Part shown: positions 34,155 through 48,100 of the stretch, piece by piece
How positions within the stretch are numbered: the first letter of the stretch is position 1
How the letters are laid out: the number at the start of each line of letters is the position of its first letter
Notes under the pieces: model-generated
Database searches by the model: none
The model's input: only the letters and a program-made list of their open reading frames with translations
Told to the model about the DNA's origin: nothing
From: Carposina sasakii
Taxonomy: Eukaryota > Arthropoda > Insecta > Lepidoptera > Carposinidae
DNA: 64,000 nucleotides
Assembly (NCBI GenBank): GCA_014607495.2
Contig: CP053152.1
Span: 8,370,001 to 8,434,000 of the forward strand
Reading direction: 5' to 3'
Translations under genes and position numbers: made by a program

Positions 34155-34860
34155 CACATTCAATGAATTTATTTTGAAAGATTTTCTAAACTCTGTCTGT
34201 CTCGCTTTTCACTGAACACTATAATAACACATAAATCGCTTAACTAGTTAGTATAGGTGCTAAAATTTAAATTTTCCAAGGAAACCCACATATGGATTAT
34301 AGTAACTTCGAAATATTATATCACTTAAGGCGCCAGTTCATTACAAAAAATTTAATTATTATCTTAAAAGGTGTATATAATAATGTAAATATACCAATTT
34401 AAGGTCTTTAAGACAATATCACAAGGTGACCTTTTATATTTTGTAAATGTGTAATGTAAATCAAATTTTATGTTACTATATTTAGGCCAATCAAATTCCA
34501 TTGGGTTCTCTGTCGCTAAACAAAATTATAGTCAAAAAAGCTTAACATTCTTCGTCTCTAAAGTCTCTGAACTTGACAAAAATAGCATATCATCTTTTAT
34601 CTCAAATTCCCTAAACAAAATAAAAAAAATTGATGAAGAGTGAGTGGAGAACAAAATTACTGTTCACCCACAAGAAAATAAAGCACAAAAAACTCATATA
34701 AGTTTTACGAACCTTAAGAAGTTAATTATCCGTTTTTAAAATATTTGAATGAAATTCTGTTTCCCCGTTGAGGTCGCGGACAGTTTTTAGTAAGATGGTT
34801 CTATGGTTCCCCGAAGAAAATAAACGTTTTACCGGGAAATAAAAATCTAGAGTGTGACAG
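34155..34860 (+). repeat. Deletion derivative of the 1.2-kb repeat
   Basis: Shares 'aatgaatttattttgaaa', 'actctgtctgtctcgctttt', 'agttagtataggtgctaaaa' and 'tccattgggttctctg' with the element ending at 63305 but lacks its ~120-bp internal units. Confidence 0.7.
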
Positions 34861-35034
34861 GAGTCCAAGACGTTATATTTTAATAAATCATTATTAAACG
34901 AATATGGCTGTTTAGATATATGCCTGGCTTTGCCGTTTTGGAAATGATAGATTTAAAAATGTGAATTGTCACCGTCATTGTCAAAACAAAAAAATATTGT
35001 TTTTGTTTTGGATTCGGCGGGAAAAGCTGGATTT

Positions 35035-35150
35035 TCCCGACGTTTCCATTCATCACCATCATCATTATCATCCCATAAATTCAGAAACCATTTACTAAAG
35101 ACAATGGCTGTATGGGCTTAGTTCCCCTTGCCTTTCCTTCGGGATAAACT
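35035..35150 (-). repeat. Fragment of the composite element's 5' module
   Basis: Reverse copy of the 'gatgatgaatggaaacgtcg', 'ccatacagccattg' module found at 1929-2070 and 17680-17830. Confidence 0.65.
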
Positions 35151-35266
35151 AAACAAAAAAAAAATGTTTTTGTTTTGTTTTGTTTTGTGGCGGCTTCTTG
35201 CTTTCCTAAACTTTCCTTTCCGGAAAAGCATTCTAGTGGAAAAAGATAAAATAATACACCCCTAAA

Positions 35267-36510
35267 ATGGATATTATAGCATCTACCTCAAAAATAGATC
35301 CAACTGGATATGATATTACAGTAAGTTCCTTGTTAATTGGATTGGGAGCAGAAGAATATGCCGACATTTTCAGGTAACAATATTTTATATACCTAATAAT
35401 TTTACTAGTCTTATGGCTCGAATTATTTTAAAACGCGACGACTCCACCCTTATCACTTATATGATATTGGCCCCACAGTTTCTACATATCTGCATATCTG
35501 AGAATACTGTACAAAGAATCCTTTATCTTGACATGTTCTCCAGCTCATAAGCTCTCCAGATTGATAATAATTAGGGTTAGCTCTCTTTAAACAAAGTTTC
35601 ACATTTTGCAGCAAGTTATGAATTTGAGGTTTTACCGCAGTGCTAACTTGCAGTACATGTTAACTATACAATGACAATGTTACTATAGTTACTACATCTA
35701 TTTTAAAATACCTACTATTTTTTATGTTTTTATTGCAGAAAAAATAATATTGGCCAATCTACACTCATGGAGTTAACTGAAGAAGATTTAGTGAAACTAG
35801 GAGTAGATGATGCTAGCATAAGAACCAAACTTATAGCAGAAGTAAAAAATCTACCTATATATGAGACATCTATACAGTAAGTTCTACTTCATATAGGTAC
35901 ATATATCATAAGTTCTGCTTTAGATAATTATCATTATATAAGTTCTTCATCAAACATTATTGATAATTACTGTAAAAAAAAATAGGATAAATGTCAAATT
36001 GCATTGTATTTGAAGATGTATAATTTTATTTACAGATCTCGTTCAATTCCTAACTTAGGTCCTTTGGAAATAGTGGATATTTTGGAGGAAAGTTCTCAAC
36101 ACCTATACAGAATCTATCTCAGCATGTTATCCAATACACTAGCTTTAAAGAAAACTAACCACATCTCTGATAATTTACTTCACAATGACAAATATGCTTC
36201 AGATATAGCAGTGGAGACATTAAGTGAAATTAATAACATTCTAAATTCAATGGATGTCACATTACATACACAAATGAAGGTTAGTTACATACTATAATTA
36301 TGAACTTTATATTTACTGATGTTTTTTTTTTCAATTGAAGGCTTTATTTATCCTATTACAATTTTAATTTAAGTATTTTTTTTATTTCAGGCATTAACTA
36401 TGGATACAAACTGTAAAAGGAATAAAAAGATATTTGTTGGAGCAGTTGGTGGTATGGTGGTAACAGTACTTGCCATATTATTTGTTAAATCTGTGAAACA
36501 GCTCAATTAG
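35267..36510 (+). CDS. SAM-domain protein with C-terminal transmembrane anchor (GASZ-like C-terminal half)
   Basis: Exons 35267-35373, 35739-35876, 36036-36279, 36391-36510 join in phase to 203 codons including the stop. The ATG (cctaaaATGG) is the first in frame. Residues ~17-80 form a SAM domain: SSLLIGLGAEEYADIFRKNN, then LMELTEEDLVKLGVDD and RTKLIAEVKNL. A middle helical part with coiled-coil-like spacing follows, then a basic patch (NCKRNKKIF) and one membrane span (VGAVGGMVVTVLAILFV) ending VKSVKQLN, as in tail-anchored mitochondrial outer-membrane proteins. SAM plus a C-terminal anchor is the arrangement of the C-terminal half of GASZ (ASZ1), a piRNA factor on mitochondria, but the ankyrin repeats of GASZ are absent. 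The gene identity is therefore a suggestion; the domain calls are firm. Confidence 0.8.
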
Positions 36511-38860
36511 TATTCTTGGGCTGGCTGATTTTCAATTAATAAGGTAACTGATATTAATAGTAGTCACAAGGCATCCAGTTTGAAAAAAAATGTTCTGAGG
36601 TTTATAAAATATCATTATCAGGGTTTGAAATTATCAAGATAATTATCTGATAATTATCCTAGCTGATGTCCCATTTAACTTCTTGAATTTTCTTTATTTA
36701 AAGGATAATATATTTATCCCAAGGAAAGTCTTAGTTTTTTTAGCTTTATTAAATAAACAGCAAAGCACCATAAACAGCAAATAAAAATGAGAAATATGCA
36801 ATTTCATCCAGAGTTTGTTTTTATGGTTTTGACACCATAAAGTGAGAAAGTATGTAAAGAAAAGAAATTTGCACTTCTCTTCTCAGTCAAATGTTTTGTT
36901 TGATGTCTAGCATGTTTGGATAAGCAAATGATGTATAAATAACTTGAGTTTTTTAGTGTCAGATATTTGTAACACCTTGATGATTACATCATCATCATCA
37001 TCATTACATTATCAATTATAATTATCACTTCGAACCCTGTTCATTATAAACCTTTTTTTGTGTAACATGTTGTAAAACATTTTTGCTTAGTTAATAAACT
37101 CCTTAACTAAGTCTGGTAGTAAAAGGAAGATAATAAAATTGTACACATTATTATAAATACAGTGTAAAACTTATTTCTAAGTTGAAGTCCCACAAAACTG
37201 TCAAAACAGTTTGTCTGCAGGATCAAGGGTATCTTATATTATTGTTATACATTGAAAGTTCTTCTTATCATTCTTATTGCTTCTTATTATCTAATCTGTT
37301 CTTTATTCACTATGATGTAGTATATAGTATAATGTAAAAGAGTTATCCATAGAATGCAGGTATATTTGAGTGAGTGTGGCAACTGTAAGTTGTGACAGAT
37401 AAACCTCCTTTACTTAGGTACTGTTGATGTTATTTTGTAACAAATACCAGAATATTGAAGCACTATGTGTCTAAAGGGACAGGAAAAAAGTTAAATATAC
37501 ATAGGTAAAATAGTGTGTTTGAACTTCTTAGGTGAGTGGTCCATTGCTTTATTATTATAAAAGTTTTGCAATGTTAAGTTTGTTTAGCTTTTGTAACAGG
37601 TACACTTGATGTGTGCAAAATAAGTAGATGCCAGGTAAGTATATAGGTATTTTCATAATGCCTGATTTTGAACTAAAATGTTACTTGACGGAACCTAGTT
37701 GAAATAGTCAATAGTTGGGATAATATATGTATCTCAATTTTATTGGCACTGGTTGCTTATTGTTTAAAAATGTAAAAAATCAGTTAAAGTATTTTTATTC
37801 TTTTATTTACATTTAAGGTTAATGTGATAGATAAGATAGTGTCATGAAAGTATGAAAGGCGTAAATACACATTCATAAATAAATATAATGTTATTCTTCT
37901 CTTTACCAATCATTCCCGCCTTTTCCGCACATTCTCATAGGCAATCAACATTACTAAAAAAGTAACTTGCAACTAGTTTAGGTTTCCTGCAGTGCTAAAA
38001 CAAAGTATCATCCATTATTTCAATATTAGGTAGATTTAATGGTTTCACTAAGGCCCGGCTCCTATTATCGGCAGTGGGGTGAGAATATATTACTTGTCAA
38101 TGGATGGCTTTTACGTCGTGTAGTGTCGTGTATTTCTATAGCTCGAGATTATGGAGAAATGGGAAGCAGATCTCTTCAAGTTTTGAATCGAGTCTCGATG
38201 TCTGAATCACGAAGAACTATTCTATTTAAAATCACTATTTTTTGACGTACACCCGTCATTCTGATATTCACGATAGTTTTCATAGAATTTGTAGCTCTGC
38301 TCAGAATGGGATTGATAGCGCGAGTTGACGATCTGGCTACTTGATTATCCCAAATTGTTGCTTACAAGATTAGATCTGACCTGGGACTTAATTATAATAG
38401 TGCGAATTAACGATATCACGCTATCCTTCCATCACGCTATCTATTTTCATGCAGGTACTAACACATGCTGCTATCAGTAAAATGGCATTGAATTTAGTAA
38501 CATGTGACCCCTGGCCACAGGCAATCGCTACCCAACGTCACAGCCTGAAAGTTTAATAAAAATCGCTTTAGCCATTTATAGGGGAGCACAAAGACATGGT
38601 GCATATACCTACATATCAGCATTATTGGGGCTGTAATGATAACTGATACCCGGACATTAAACAATTTAACCGAATTCAATCTCAATGGTTTGCAATCGCA
38701 AATAATGACTGACGAATATAAACCGGAAGCTAATTAGCTACCCGAAAATAAAACTGATGCATTTTCCGGTTTACAGAGTAAGTAAATCCAACTGAAGTGA
38801 CCCAATTGTTTCGACCTCACCAATTAAAAAGTGTAAGGTAAACGATGAACGGCAGGGAAT
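36511..38860. other. Intergenic DNA between the SAM gene and the sidestep-like gene
   Basis: AT-rich. AATAAA near 36750 may serve the SAM gene. Around 38495-38600 a repeat-like piece ('cctgaaagtttaataaaaat', 'ggagcacaaagaca') is present. No ORF with recognisable homology. Confidence 0.4.
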
Positions 38861-38872
38861 GTTTGTGCGGTG

Positions 38873-39010
38873 TGACGTCAGCGGGGCCCGGGCGCTCCGG
38901 AAGCCCGAGCCGCTGGCCGGCAGAGGAGTCCTGCGCCTGAGCCGGCGCGCACCGCGCATTATTGTACTCTAGTGCAGCAATTGGAACTCGTGTCCGTTAC
39001 ATCGCTCGCC
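38873..39010 (+). promoter_or_regulatory. GC-rich promoter with perfect CRE for the sidestep-like gene
   Basis: The palindrome TGACGTCA (38873-38880) lies at the head of a ~100-bp GC island in otherwise AT-rich DNA, ~240 bp before the start codon at 39116. CRE plus GC island fits a CREB/ATF-responsive, TATA-less promoter. The transcription start is not fixed; the sequence around 38960-38990 is a candidate. Confidence 0.5.
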
Positions 39011-39115
39011 GGATCAGCTTGATAAAGGAAATTAGAATTCGGTGTTTGGGCAGGATATGCAAAGCCAGTTATAACTTCCTTTGGAAAATATCATTTATAA
39101 ATTAACGTTACCTGA

Positions 39116-42100
39116 ATGGAAATGTTTTGTTCTGCAATATTATTGGTGGTTCTGTTGTTTGAAGTTCTGAATGCGGATGAAACTATGGAAAAAGGTAAGT
39201 TTGGAAACTTATTTATTTTACAAGCTGGCGTGAAAAACTACCTATATTTTTCTATGGGCTGTTCATCTTGTAACATCCGATAGTTCGGTGTAAGAAAAAT
39301 GCTAAATGCTTACAAACTAAGGGATTTCCTGGCGTATATAGTTGGACATTTAGGTAAGGTACAGGAAGCTGAAGATCTATCTACTACCATTCTTATTCCT
39401 CTATGCTACTACTTAACACTTTTCGGATCCTAACTCTGCTAGTCGGAGCAGATAGTCAGTACTGGTTTTCATAGCTACAGGTTAAGTATGAAAGCTATAG
39501 CTACAGCCAATTTGCTTAGAACCACCTATATAAATACGAAGGGTGGGTCCCGATACGTTCCTAAAGGAATTACATATTTAGATTTCTAGTTTCAGTAGTT
39601 TTGCTTCGGCAGCGGCGTTGATGAAAGTCTGGACTATGTTTTTTGTGACGTTGACGACGAAAAAACATCCTGTATGATAAATTATTAAGTAGTTTATCTA
39701 GCGGTTATTGGCGCAGATTTGATAGTAGGTATATTCGCAGTTTTGTGACTATTCGTCCCTATGGATGATATGTATATGATAGATAAGTAGGTACTCTATT
39801 TAACAGTTGATAGAACATAGGTACGAGTAGGTATAATCAATCATCGCACTATTTCCGAAATCAAAAATTTCGTCAACAACCGTGGCATCCTCAGGATTAT
39901 AGAAATTTTAGAGGTTTTAGAGTTTCATAATCAATCATGTTGGTAGGATTTCTTTTCCATATTAGATTTAGACATTATTATGTAGGTTAGGTATTTAGAA
40001 AACTTGCCAAATAGCTAGTGTATAGGTAGGTATAAACTTGTTTAATATACCTAATAGTGCCTACCCATGTTTGGGTACTACGATAAATATTTTGTCTGAT
40101 AACGATTGTCGCATTTGGCAATGGTGACAGTGGGACTCTGGGTGTCTACTCTGAAATGCCGCTTTCGAATCTTTCGGTCCGACCGAATCGAAGCCTTTGA
40201 CCCTACTACGAAATTGCTTCGGATTTTCACAACTCATTCGGAACCATAGAGAATAATTCACATTGACTAATATTATAAGCTTTCTATTATCTAGCTTTAT
40301 ACCTGTCAAATAGAGTTCGATCGGACCGAATGAAAAAACGGCGCGACTGACCCGAACGAAGGAAGTTCGTAGTAGGAAACACCTCGATATTCGGCCGATA
40401 CTTCGTTTATCGTCACTTCAGAGTAGACCCCCTGAGCCGAAGGTTTCGGGTTCGAATCACAGTAGAGCAAGTTTACAATAATCCTACTATATTATAAATG
40501 CGAAAGTTTGTGAGTATGGATGGATGGATGGATGGATGTTTGTTACACTTCCACGTAAAAACGGCCGTAGCGATTTTAATAAAATTTGGTATGGAGTCAG
40601 AATCAGGACACCCTGGATTAACACATAGGCTACTTTTTATCCCGGACAATTTCGACATTTTGTTTTTTCTGCAGTCGCGGGCGTTTATCATTTTAAATCA
40701 CAATAATCAAATTATTTATCAATTTGCCATAAATAAAAAACTAATCAGTGATTCATTACGCTGTTAGAGCCACACTTGTTTCAATTTTATTTTTACGTTA
40801 ACATACACACAAAAATCACATTATTTAAAGTAGGTATACTTTTTACTTACCGAACTTGTACATCTCAACTATACCCTCAAAATTGGTCAGAAGTGGCCCC
40901 ATGTGGTTCTATCGGCCCTTGGTGCTCTGCCTACCCCGTAAGGGATAAAGGCGTGATTATATGTATGTATACTTTTTACTTTAAATTTTGGCATAAATGT
41001 AGATAGGTAGTAAACAGGTATATTTTTTACACAAATCCCTCCCTAGCATGACCACGCATCGTGGATATCGTATCGTCTCTATACAAAATTCAACATGGCG
41101 GCTATATTTATCGTATTTTGACAGGCTAAATGTCGATAAATCTGTTTATCATATGGTGTTTCGCAGGTCATGCTACTTGAGCAGGTATCATAAAAGAGAA
41201 GTGTAGTTGTTTCTTGTTTAGTTAGTAAATAAATTTACCATCTATGGTTTGTAACAAATTAAAGTTAATATCTAACTGCATTGTTATGAATTACAATATT
41301 TATTTTTAAAATATTCAAGGCGGATACGTAGATCATGGATATGCAAATAATACGTAATAGTCAGCTTTATTTGGTAACATGCCTTCCAGGTACCTTCCTA
41401 TTAGCTTAACCACTTGTCAGTATAATGCATAAGCCATGCATCCCGAATAACTAACGAGACTGTAAAACCTCTTACTTAGGTAGGGATGGTAATTTTTGTA
41501 CTTATTTATAATCATTACATGCATACCTACCTCCTCAAGTAGGTGCAGTTATTTAGGTACTTACTTAACTACCTACTTAAATTATTTTTTCTAATCCAAA
41601 TATAACCTAGGTTATTATAATATACTAGTGGACGCCCGCGACTTCGTCCGCGTGGAAATTGAATTGTAGCTTATATGACACGTTTGTCGGTTTACCATAG
41701 CAGTGCCATCTATTGATTACTTGCTCAATCCAGTCGAAAAGTATCGACATCTGTTAGAATCTTTTGGAGTTAACAGATAATTGTGACTGTCAATTAATTA
41801 TAGACAAATAATTTGCAATAAAATAAAATTGCGACTATAATTAAAGATCTAAGCTATCCTATCTCTCAAGTTGGACCAGACTGCTCACGGTGTGCCAATT
41901 TAATTTAAAATCGGTTAAGTAGTTTAGGAGTCCATCGCGGACAAACATCGTGACAGGAGATTTATATATATTAAGATAGGTTTTATTCCAATTATTTTTC
42001 TATACTTATTATGAGTTATGTATGACGGCTTACGACCGCCAGCGCCGTAGAGTAAAAATATAATGTGATTACAGTGCACGTGGTAGAAGGAATTGTCGGC

Positions 42101-45100
42101 CATAGTGTTGAGCTGCCCTGCAATGTCACGGCCCAAAATGAGAATGATCAGATGATGACCTATGTTTGGAATAGAAATGAATCTTCAACTGCATTCTACA
42201 GGTAAAAACCTTTGACATTACTTCTATAATTTTCAACCTTAACCCCACTTCCGTAGATTAGGTGCGTATGGGAACTGACGAGCATTTTTACCTGGTTAAT
42301 TTCATACATAAGCTTGGGTACTTATGATTACATTCACTTAATCTTACTAGGTACCTACATATAGGATAGGTAAGTATTTCGCCTTAACTAAACTAATAAA
42401 GGTAGATACTTATCGAAAGGTAGATACTTCCAAAATTTTATTTTGAACTTAAAAAGATTGTACCTAAGTATGTATGTAGGTATGTGGCTTTTGGTTTATA
42501 CATACATAAGACACTCGAAGATCTAGGTTTATTTGATGTCAGCAGCCGCGACATGCGTTCCGGCGGCGGCGGCAGCGTCATGTCCCAAGGAGACCGCTAC
42601 GAGGCTATAACCGTGCAAAATGAGGGCTTGGAGAAGCTGAGAATCGTGTCCGTGAGAGCCACAGACGCGGGCCTGTACCGATGTCGAGCTATGTTCCGGT
42701 CAAGTCCCACACAACAGACTTTGGTACAACTAAATGTTGTTGGTATGTTACCTTTTTAAGTACGGTACCTACAGAATTTATATATTTTTTAAATTCATCG
42801 GAACTAAATGTGTTAATATAGGTAACTGCTATGTCATCGAAGTGATATTTAAATATGTATACAAATGAGTCGGTTGGATGCTGCGGCTGGATGCGGCTTC
42901 CGACCGGTCGGAGTGGAGATTGTTGGGGGAGGCCTATGTCCAACAGTGGACTTCTCAGGACTGTAAACGATGATGATACAAATGAGTATTACAGTTGCCA
43001 CAGGTATATGTTTAGTTAGGTTCCTACCTGATAATTAAGCGGATATTACAACAGCTTACTTCACTTAGGTACTTAGATTGTTACCTAGAGTGATACCTAT
43101 CTACATAGAATCTGGACCTCATGTGTTAAATCTAGTAGATACGTTAAAATTAAATAAACTACCCTACTTCGGCGCATGCCGATAACAAACCTTATTCACA
43201 AGTCAAGAAGATTAATTGCAATTCTAAATCATCATAGTAATTACTAAGAATTACACTTTCATATCTAGCTTTCGAAATTTCTTTGAAAATTTCTCACCAA
43301 GTTCGTAAAAGTTTCTGTGGCTAACTATTAGTAATGACTTGTCATGTCACAGTAACACCAATATGAAATATAAGATAAGTAATTTATTTTTTATTTTTTT
43401 ATTTTTATTTATTTATCTTTTAAATGGTTAGTTACAATAGCACTTTGTAAAACCAACGAGGTTTGTGTGATAGTGCTACACAGTTCACATTGTTATCCCT
43501 TTACACATCTAGATTATACCTATATATACTTAATTATTACTTATTAGTTATTACACATAATTATTTGCGGAAATAACTTTTTTTTGTAAACTAATAAGTT
43601 TATATGCATTATCCAGTGTCATTGGTGTCATGGGTAGAAGCTAGGGAAATAGTTATATACTGAATTGCATATAGGTTTCCATATTGCTAAGAAAATAGTA
43701 TTTTAGTTTATTTTTAATGTTCGTTACATTAATACTGTCACGTAAGTCGATAGGAAGTTTGTTTATTAACCTAGGGACCAGGTAGCTAGCAGACCTCCTG
43801 CCATATACATTGCCCGCATTTGTCGTGCACAACCGGTTTTGAGCAACTGATCGGGTATACACAGAATGATTTATTACATTCAAAATGGACTCATTAAAGA
43901 AGTTATCTTTTAGAAGCATATATATGCATTGAATATGAACAGGTAATGATTTACAATATCTAAGGAGGCCAATTTCGTCATCTTGATACCTTATTTTAAC
44001 TTTTTTAGCGACTATATTTTTTAAGATTCTTATTTGAAGCCTATATATTTGATTAAGATACAATATTTATCTTGAATCTAACCGCATCTGTATTTTTGCA
44101 CTCTCGCAAAAGCAAACTACAAAACAGTTGATAGAGCCGATGATTGTTTACTCTTACCTATCTGAAACAGCGCAGTGTTCTCTGCTAATTGGCCCGTCCC
44201 TAATGAGGAAACAACAGCGGAACAATTTAGTTAATTTATGAAACAAATTGTTACGAAACAATATAATACTTCAAAACAGTCGTTACAAAGTTTTAGTATA
44301 CAAAGTAGGGACCTATTTATTATTAAATCTGAACCTAACATTTTAAATTCCTCACCAGATCCTCCTCAACGCCTGTGGGTGGGTCACGAGAACGGAACCC
44401 GTGTGGCCACCGCCACATTTGGTTCAAACATCAGCCAAAATATTGGACCTTATTATGTCGGAGAAAAGGCTAACCTCTATTGCGTAGTATTTGGGGGTAA
44501 GTTATTTTATCGATTTCCTACTTAACTTTATACAGACGGTACAAAACAGTGTGTAAGTGACGGTCACGCAAATATATGGTGAGTTCAGACCATGATTCTG
44601 AGGCAAAAACTACATAAAAAATTTTCATGACAAAAATGGTGTGTTATATTAACTAAAAAACAAAATTTGAACTACCTTTACATGATTTTCAAAAGGAAGA
44701 TGCGCTCATATAATTTCATACAACTGATCAACCCTAATGGAGAGTCACGTGAAGTGATCCAAAAACATCTATGTAAAAATATATCACACAATAACCAATA
44801 AGCCCGTTTAACTAGTCACAGCACAGGATTGCCCGATACAATGGTGCAGAAAGCAAATATTGCGGTTAATAAAATAAAAAACGCATTTCCTGCAAATAAC
44901 AAACAACACTGTAGTCGGTGAATACATTCAAATTTACAAAATCCCTGAACACTATAATAATACATAAATTGCTTAACAAGTTAGGCGTCAAAATTGAATG
45001 ATTATCTTAAAAGGCCATAAGTAGGTGACCATGACTTTTCAAAAGTCGCTAAACAAAATTTTGACAAAAGTAGCATACCATCTTTTATCTCAAAAGTCTC

Positions 45101-48100
45101 TAAACAAAATGAAATGTTTTCTCTTTCTTTACTACGAAATATGACAATAAAGATTCTTTATGTAAGATACGTATATATTTCATTTTGGCACGATTTGATG
45201 TTCAATTCAAAGAGAATGATATTGACATAAGCTTTTTTATGTTTGACAGCAGATGCCACGGAGGTCGGATTAACAATATAAAAAGGTTTTAATTTTACTG
45301 TCCGTGATACATTATATTAGGTGTTGCACCTATTAGGTCTATTAGGTGTTGCACCTAATAGAATGTAGCTATATATTAGACAGCTGACGACGCCTGAGCT
45401 GTATCCGCATTAAACCTGCAAAAGTGGGCAGTCTAGTGAATGTGCTGTGTACACTGCTGCTAATATCTGACGGAGCCGGAGCTGTATCAGCGCTGGACCT
45501 CCAAAAGTGTGCAAAAGTGAGTAGTCTAATTAATGTGCTGTGCACGCTGCTGCTGATAGCTGACTGCGCGGTGCCAGAGCTGTATTCGCATTGGACCTCC
45601 AAAAGTGTGCAAGAGTGGGAAGTCTAATGGATGTGCTGTGCACGCTGCTGCTGTCAGCTGACGGCATCAAGGCCGCGTTAAACCTCCAAAGAAACCAAGT
45701 AATGTTCAGTAACTTTTGTCATTTATGATGTCAAGCTATTTTTGGACAAAGCCGTAATTGACACTAAATAACCAAAATCAGAATTTTATATTGTTCAGTG
45801 ACTTTTGATAAACTGAATGTTATGAGATTTTTGGATATTATAACGATCAGCAATTTTTGACAAAATGGTGTTCAGTGACTTTTGACGAGTAATGTTCAGT
45901 TAATTTTGAACTTTAATGATGTTCATTCAATTCTGGCACCTATCTTGTTCAGCGATTTATGTGTTATTATCAGAGGTCGGAATTAGGTAGAGTCATTTAT
46001 GTACTTGCACTGATTTCATACAGCGAAAGAATAAAGTGGATATGCCTCAAATTCCGGTATTAATTTTAAAGAGCAGAAAAAATCCCGTGATTTATTAAGT
46101 AAAAAGTTATTTACCTTTACACAATTTAAACTACTGCACGCGCGACGTTGCCAAACTTACATCAATGACATCGGATGTCCGAAGTTGAAAAATTCCAATG
46201 CGCATTGTCCATTAGAAATCCTGGGAAGGTCCACATTAATATCAACATTTCGATGCAAGTACATAAATGACTCTACCTAATTCCTACCTCTGGTTATTAT
46301 AGTGTTCAGTAATTTTGAAAATCTGAATGTGTTCAATGAACTTTTGATGCTGACTGTATCTACTTCTTAGGCAGTTTTAGTATTTGCCTGGCTGTCACTT
46401 CCACCCTGTATAAAGGTGTCTACACACCAAAGCCACCCCGGCCCGGCGACGCGGCGGAACGAACTTAGCGGGTTAGTGGTTAGTGTCCGTTATAACTTGG
46501 CTTGTTTCAAAAAGAAGCCGCCATGTCGGCCGGCCGTCGGCTTGAGTATGTAGACACCTTAAGGGGGTCGAAAATGTGTGCCGATTTTTGCTCGAGTTAG
46601 CATTATAATGTATTCGTACAATATAGAAACTAATCGCTAGGTAGATTGAGCATAGGTAACATTTTATCCATATACAGTTACATAACCACTAAATAACAAA
46701 TGCAGGCGAGCCTCAAGGCGTACCGTCATGGTGGGCCGACAACCGTCAAATAGTAAACGCCACGACAGAGTTGTCGAGACACCGCGTCCGCAGCGACCTG
46801 TCCCTCGGGCCCTTGAGCAAGGAAGACCACGGCCGAGTGGTCACCTGCCTCGCTAACAACAACGATAGAACGCCGCCGCTATCCGTCGACATCACCGTCG
46901 AAATGTATTGTAAGTATTGCATGTGCTTAGAATATGATTGCAAATTATGTACTACCTTGTGATTTCATGTCAAATTTTACTTCGCAGCAATATCCACTTG
47001 TATTTCATCGAAAGGTCTTGGAAATATTCTTTTATTGCCTACTAAGGTGTTTTGATTAGACGTGGAAAGGTCGTGAGGAACATTCCGGATAAAAAAAGAA
47101 TTTAAATTCATAGTTCTTAAAATTGGGATATAAGTTAAGTACTTTTATCCTTAAAAAAGAGCACTATCCGGAAAATTTTATATATTATCGGCTATTATCC
47201 TAGTCCGTATCGTAATCAAAGAGCGATAATAATCCCCCAGTCAACATGGACGTGATCTCGCTGTACAACGTGGACGGCAACAACACAGTGCGCGCCGGCG
47301 ACGTGCTGTCGCTGCGATGTCACGTGCTGGGTGCGCGCCCCGTGCCGCCCGTCGTCTGGAGGCTCAACGAGTCGCAGCTGCATCAGCTACAGCAGAATAT
47401 CACTGTGAGTCTGTTGTTTTTGTCTTTAGTTTACAGATAGTATTTTTTCCATCAGAATACATCAGCTGCATATCCTTCCGTAGTTCCGTGTATGTCGAAA
47501 GACTAAGGAACACGGGCATTCTTCAGGTCACTGATCATGAACATCTGTCCCCGTGGTTGTGAGATCTCTCTTATGATCGTGCAGTTCTGGCTACCCTATT
47601 TCGGGAACCTGAGAACAGCCGGGTATGTATGTATTTATAGTTACAGTTTACTTACCTACTCACAGAGCAAACAAAGGGGAGGCGACCAAGAGAAAATCGA
47701 GTTGCACCACTGGGTTTGGGAGGGGCCTTTGTTCAGCAGTGGACTTATGCCGGATTTCACCAGTGCTCCCTAAACGGTCTCTTTGTTACGAAGATTTTAG
47801 AGAAAGACATCTCCTAAACTAACTTCTAACTTAAATTGCTTTTCACCAACATAGGGACTAAAAAAGTACGGACTTCTTACATAATAGTGATGTCGAAAAC
47901 CGACTTCGTAAAATCGTGTGTTTGTTTGTTTGACAACATATTTGAAAATAGATATAGGTACACGAAAATGTCACCTAAACTTAAGAGCTCAAAGATCGAG
48001 CTTCTACTCTTAGGAGATCTTTTAAGCTGTTAGGAAATCCGTAAACTTTGGTGAAATCGAATGTTGTCAAAACTGATACTTAAAATGCGTTAGGAAACTT

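Noticed and set aside
47317..47562. 81-residue plus-strand ORF
   Set aside because: Out-of-frame reading of sidestep-like exon 47241-47404 running into a retroposon.
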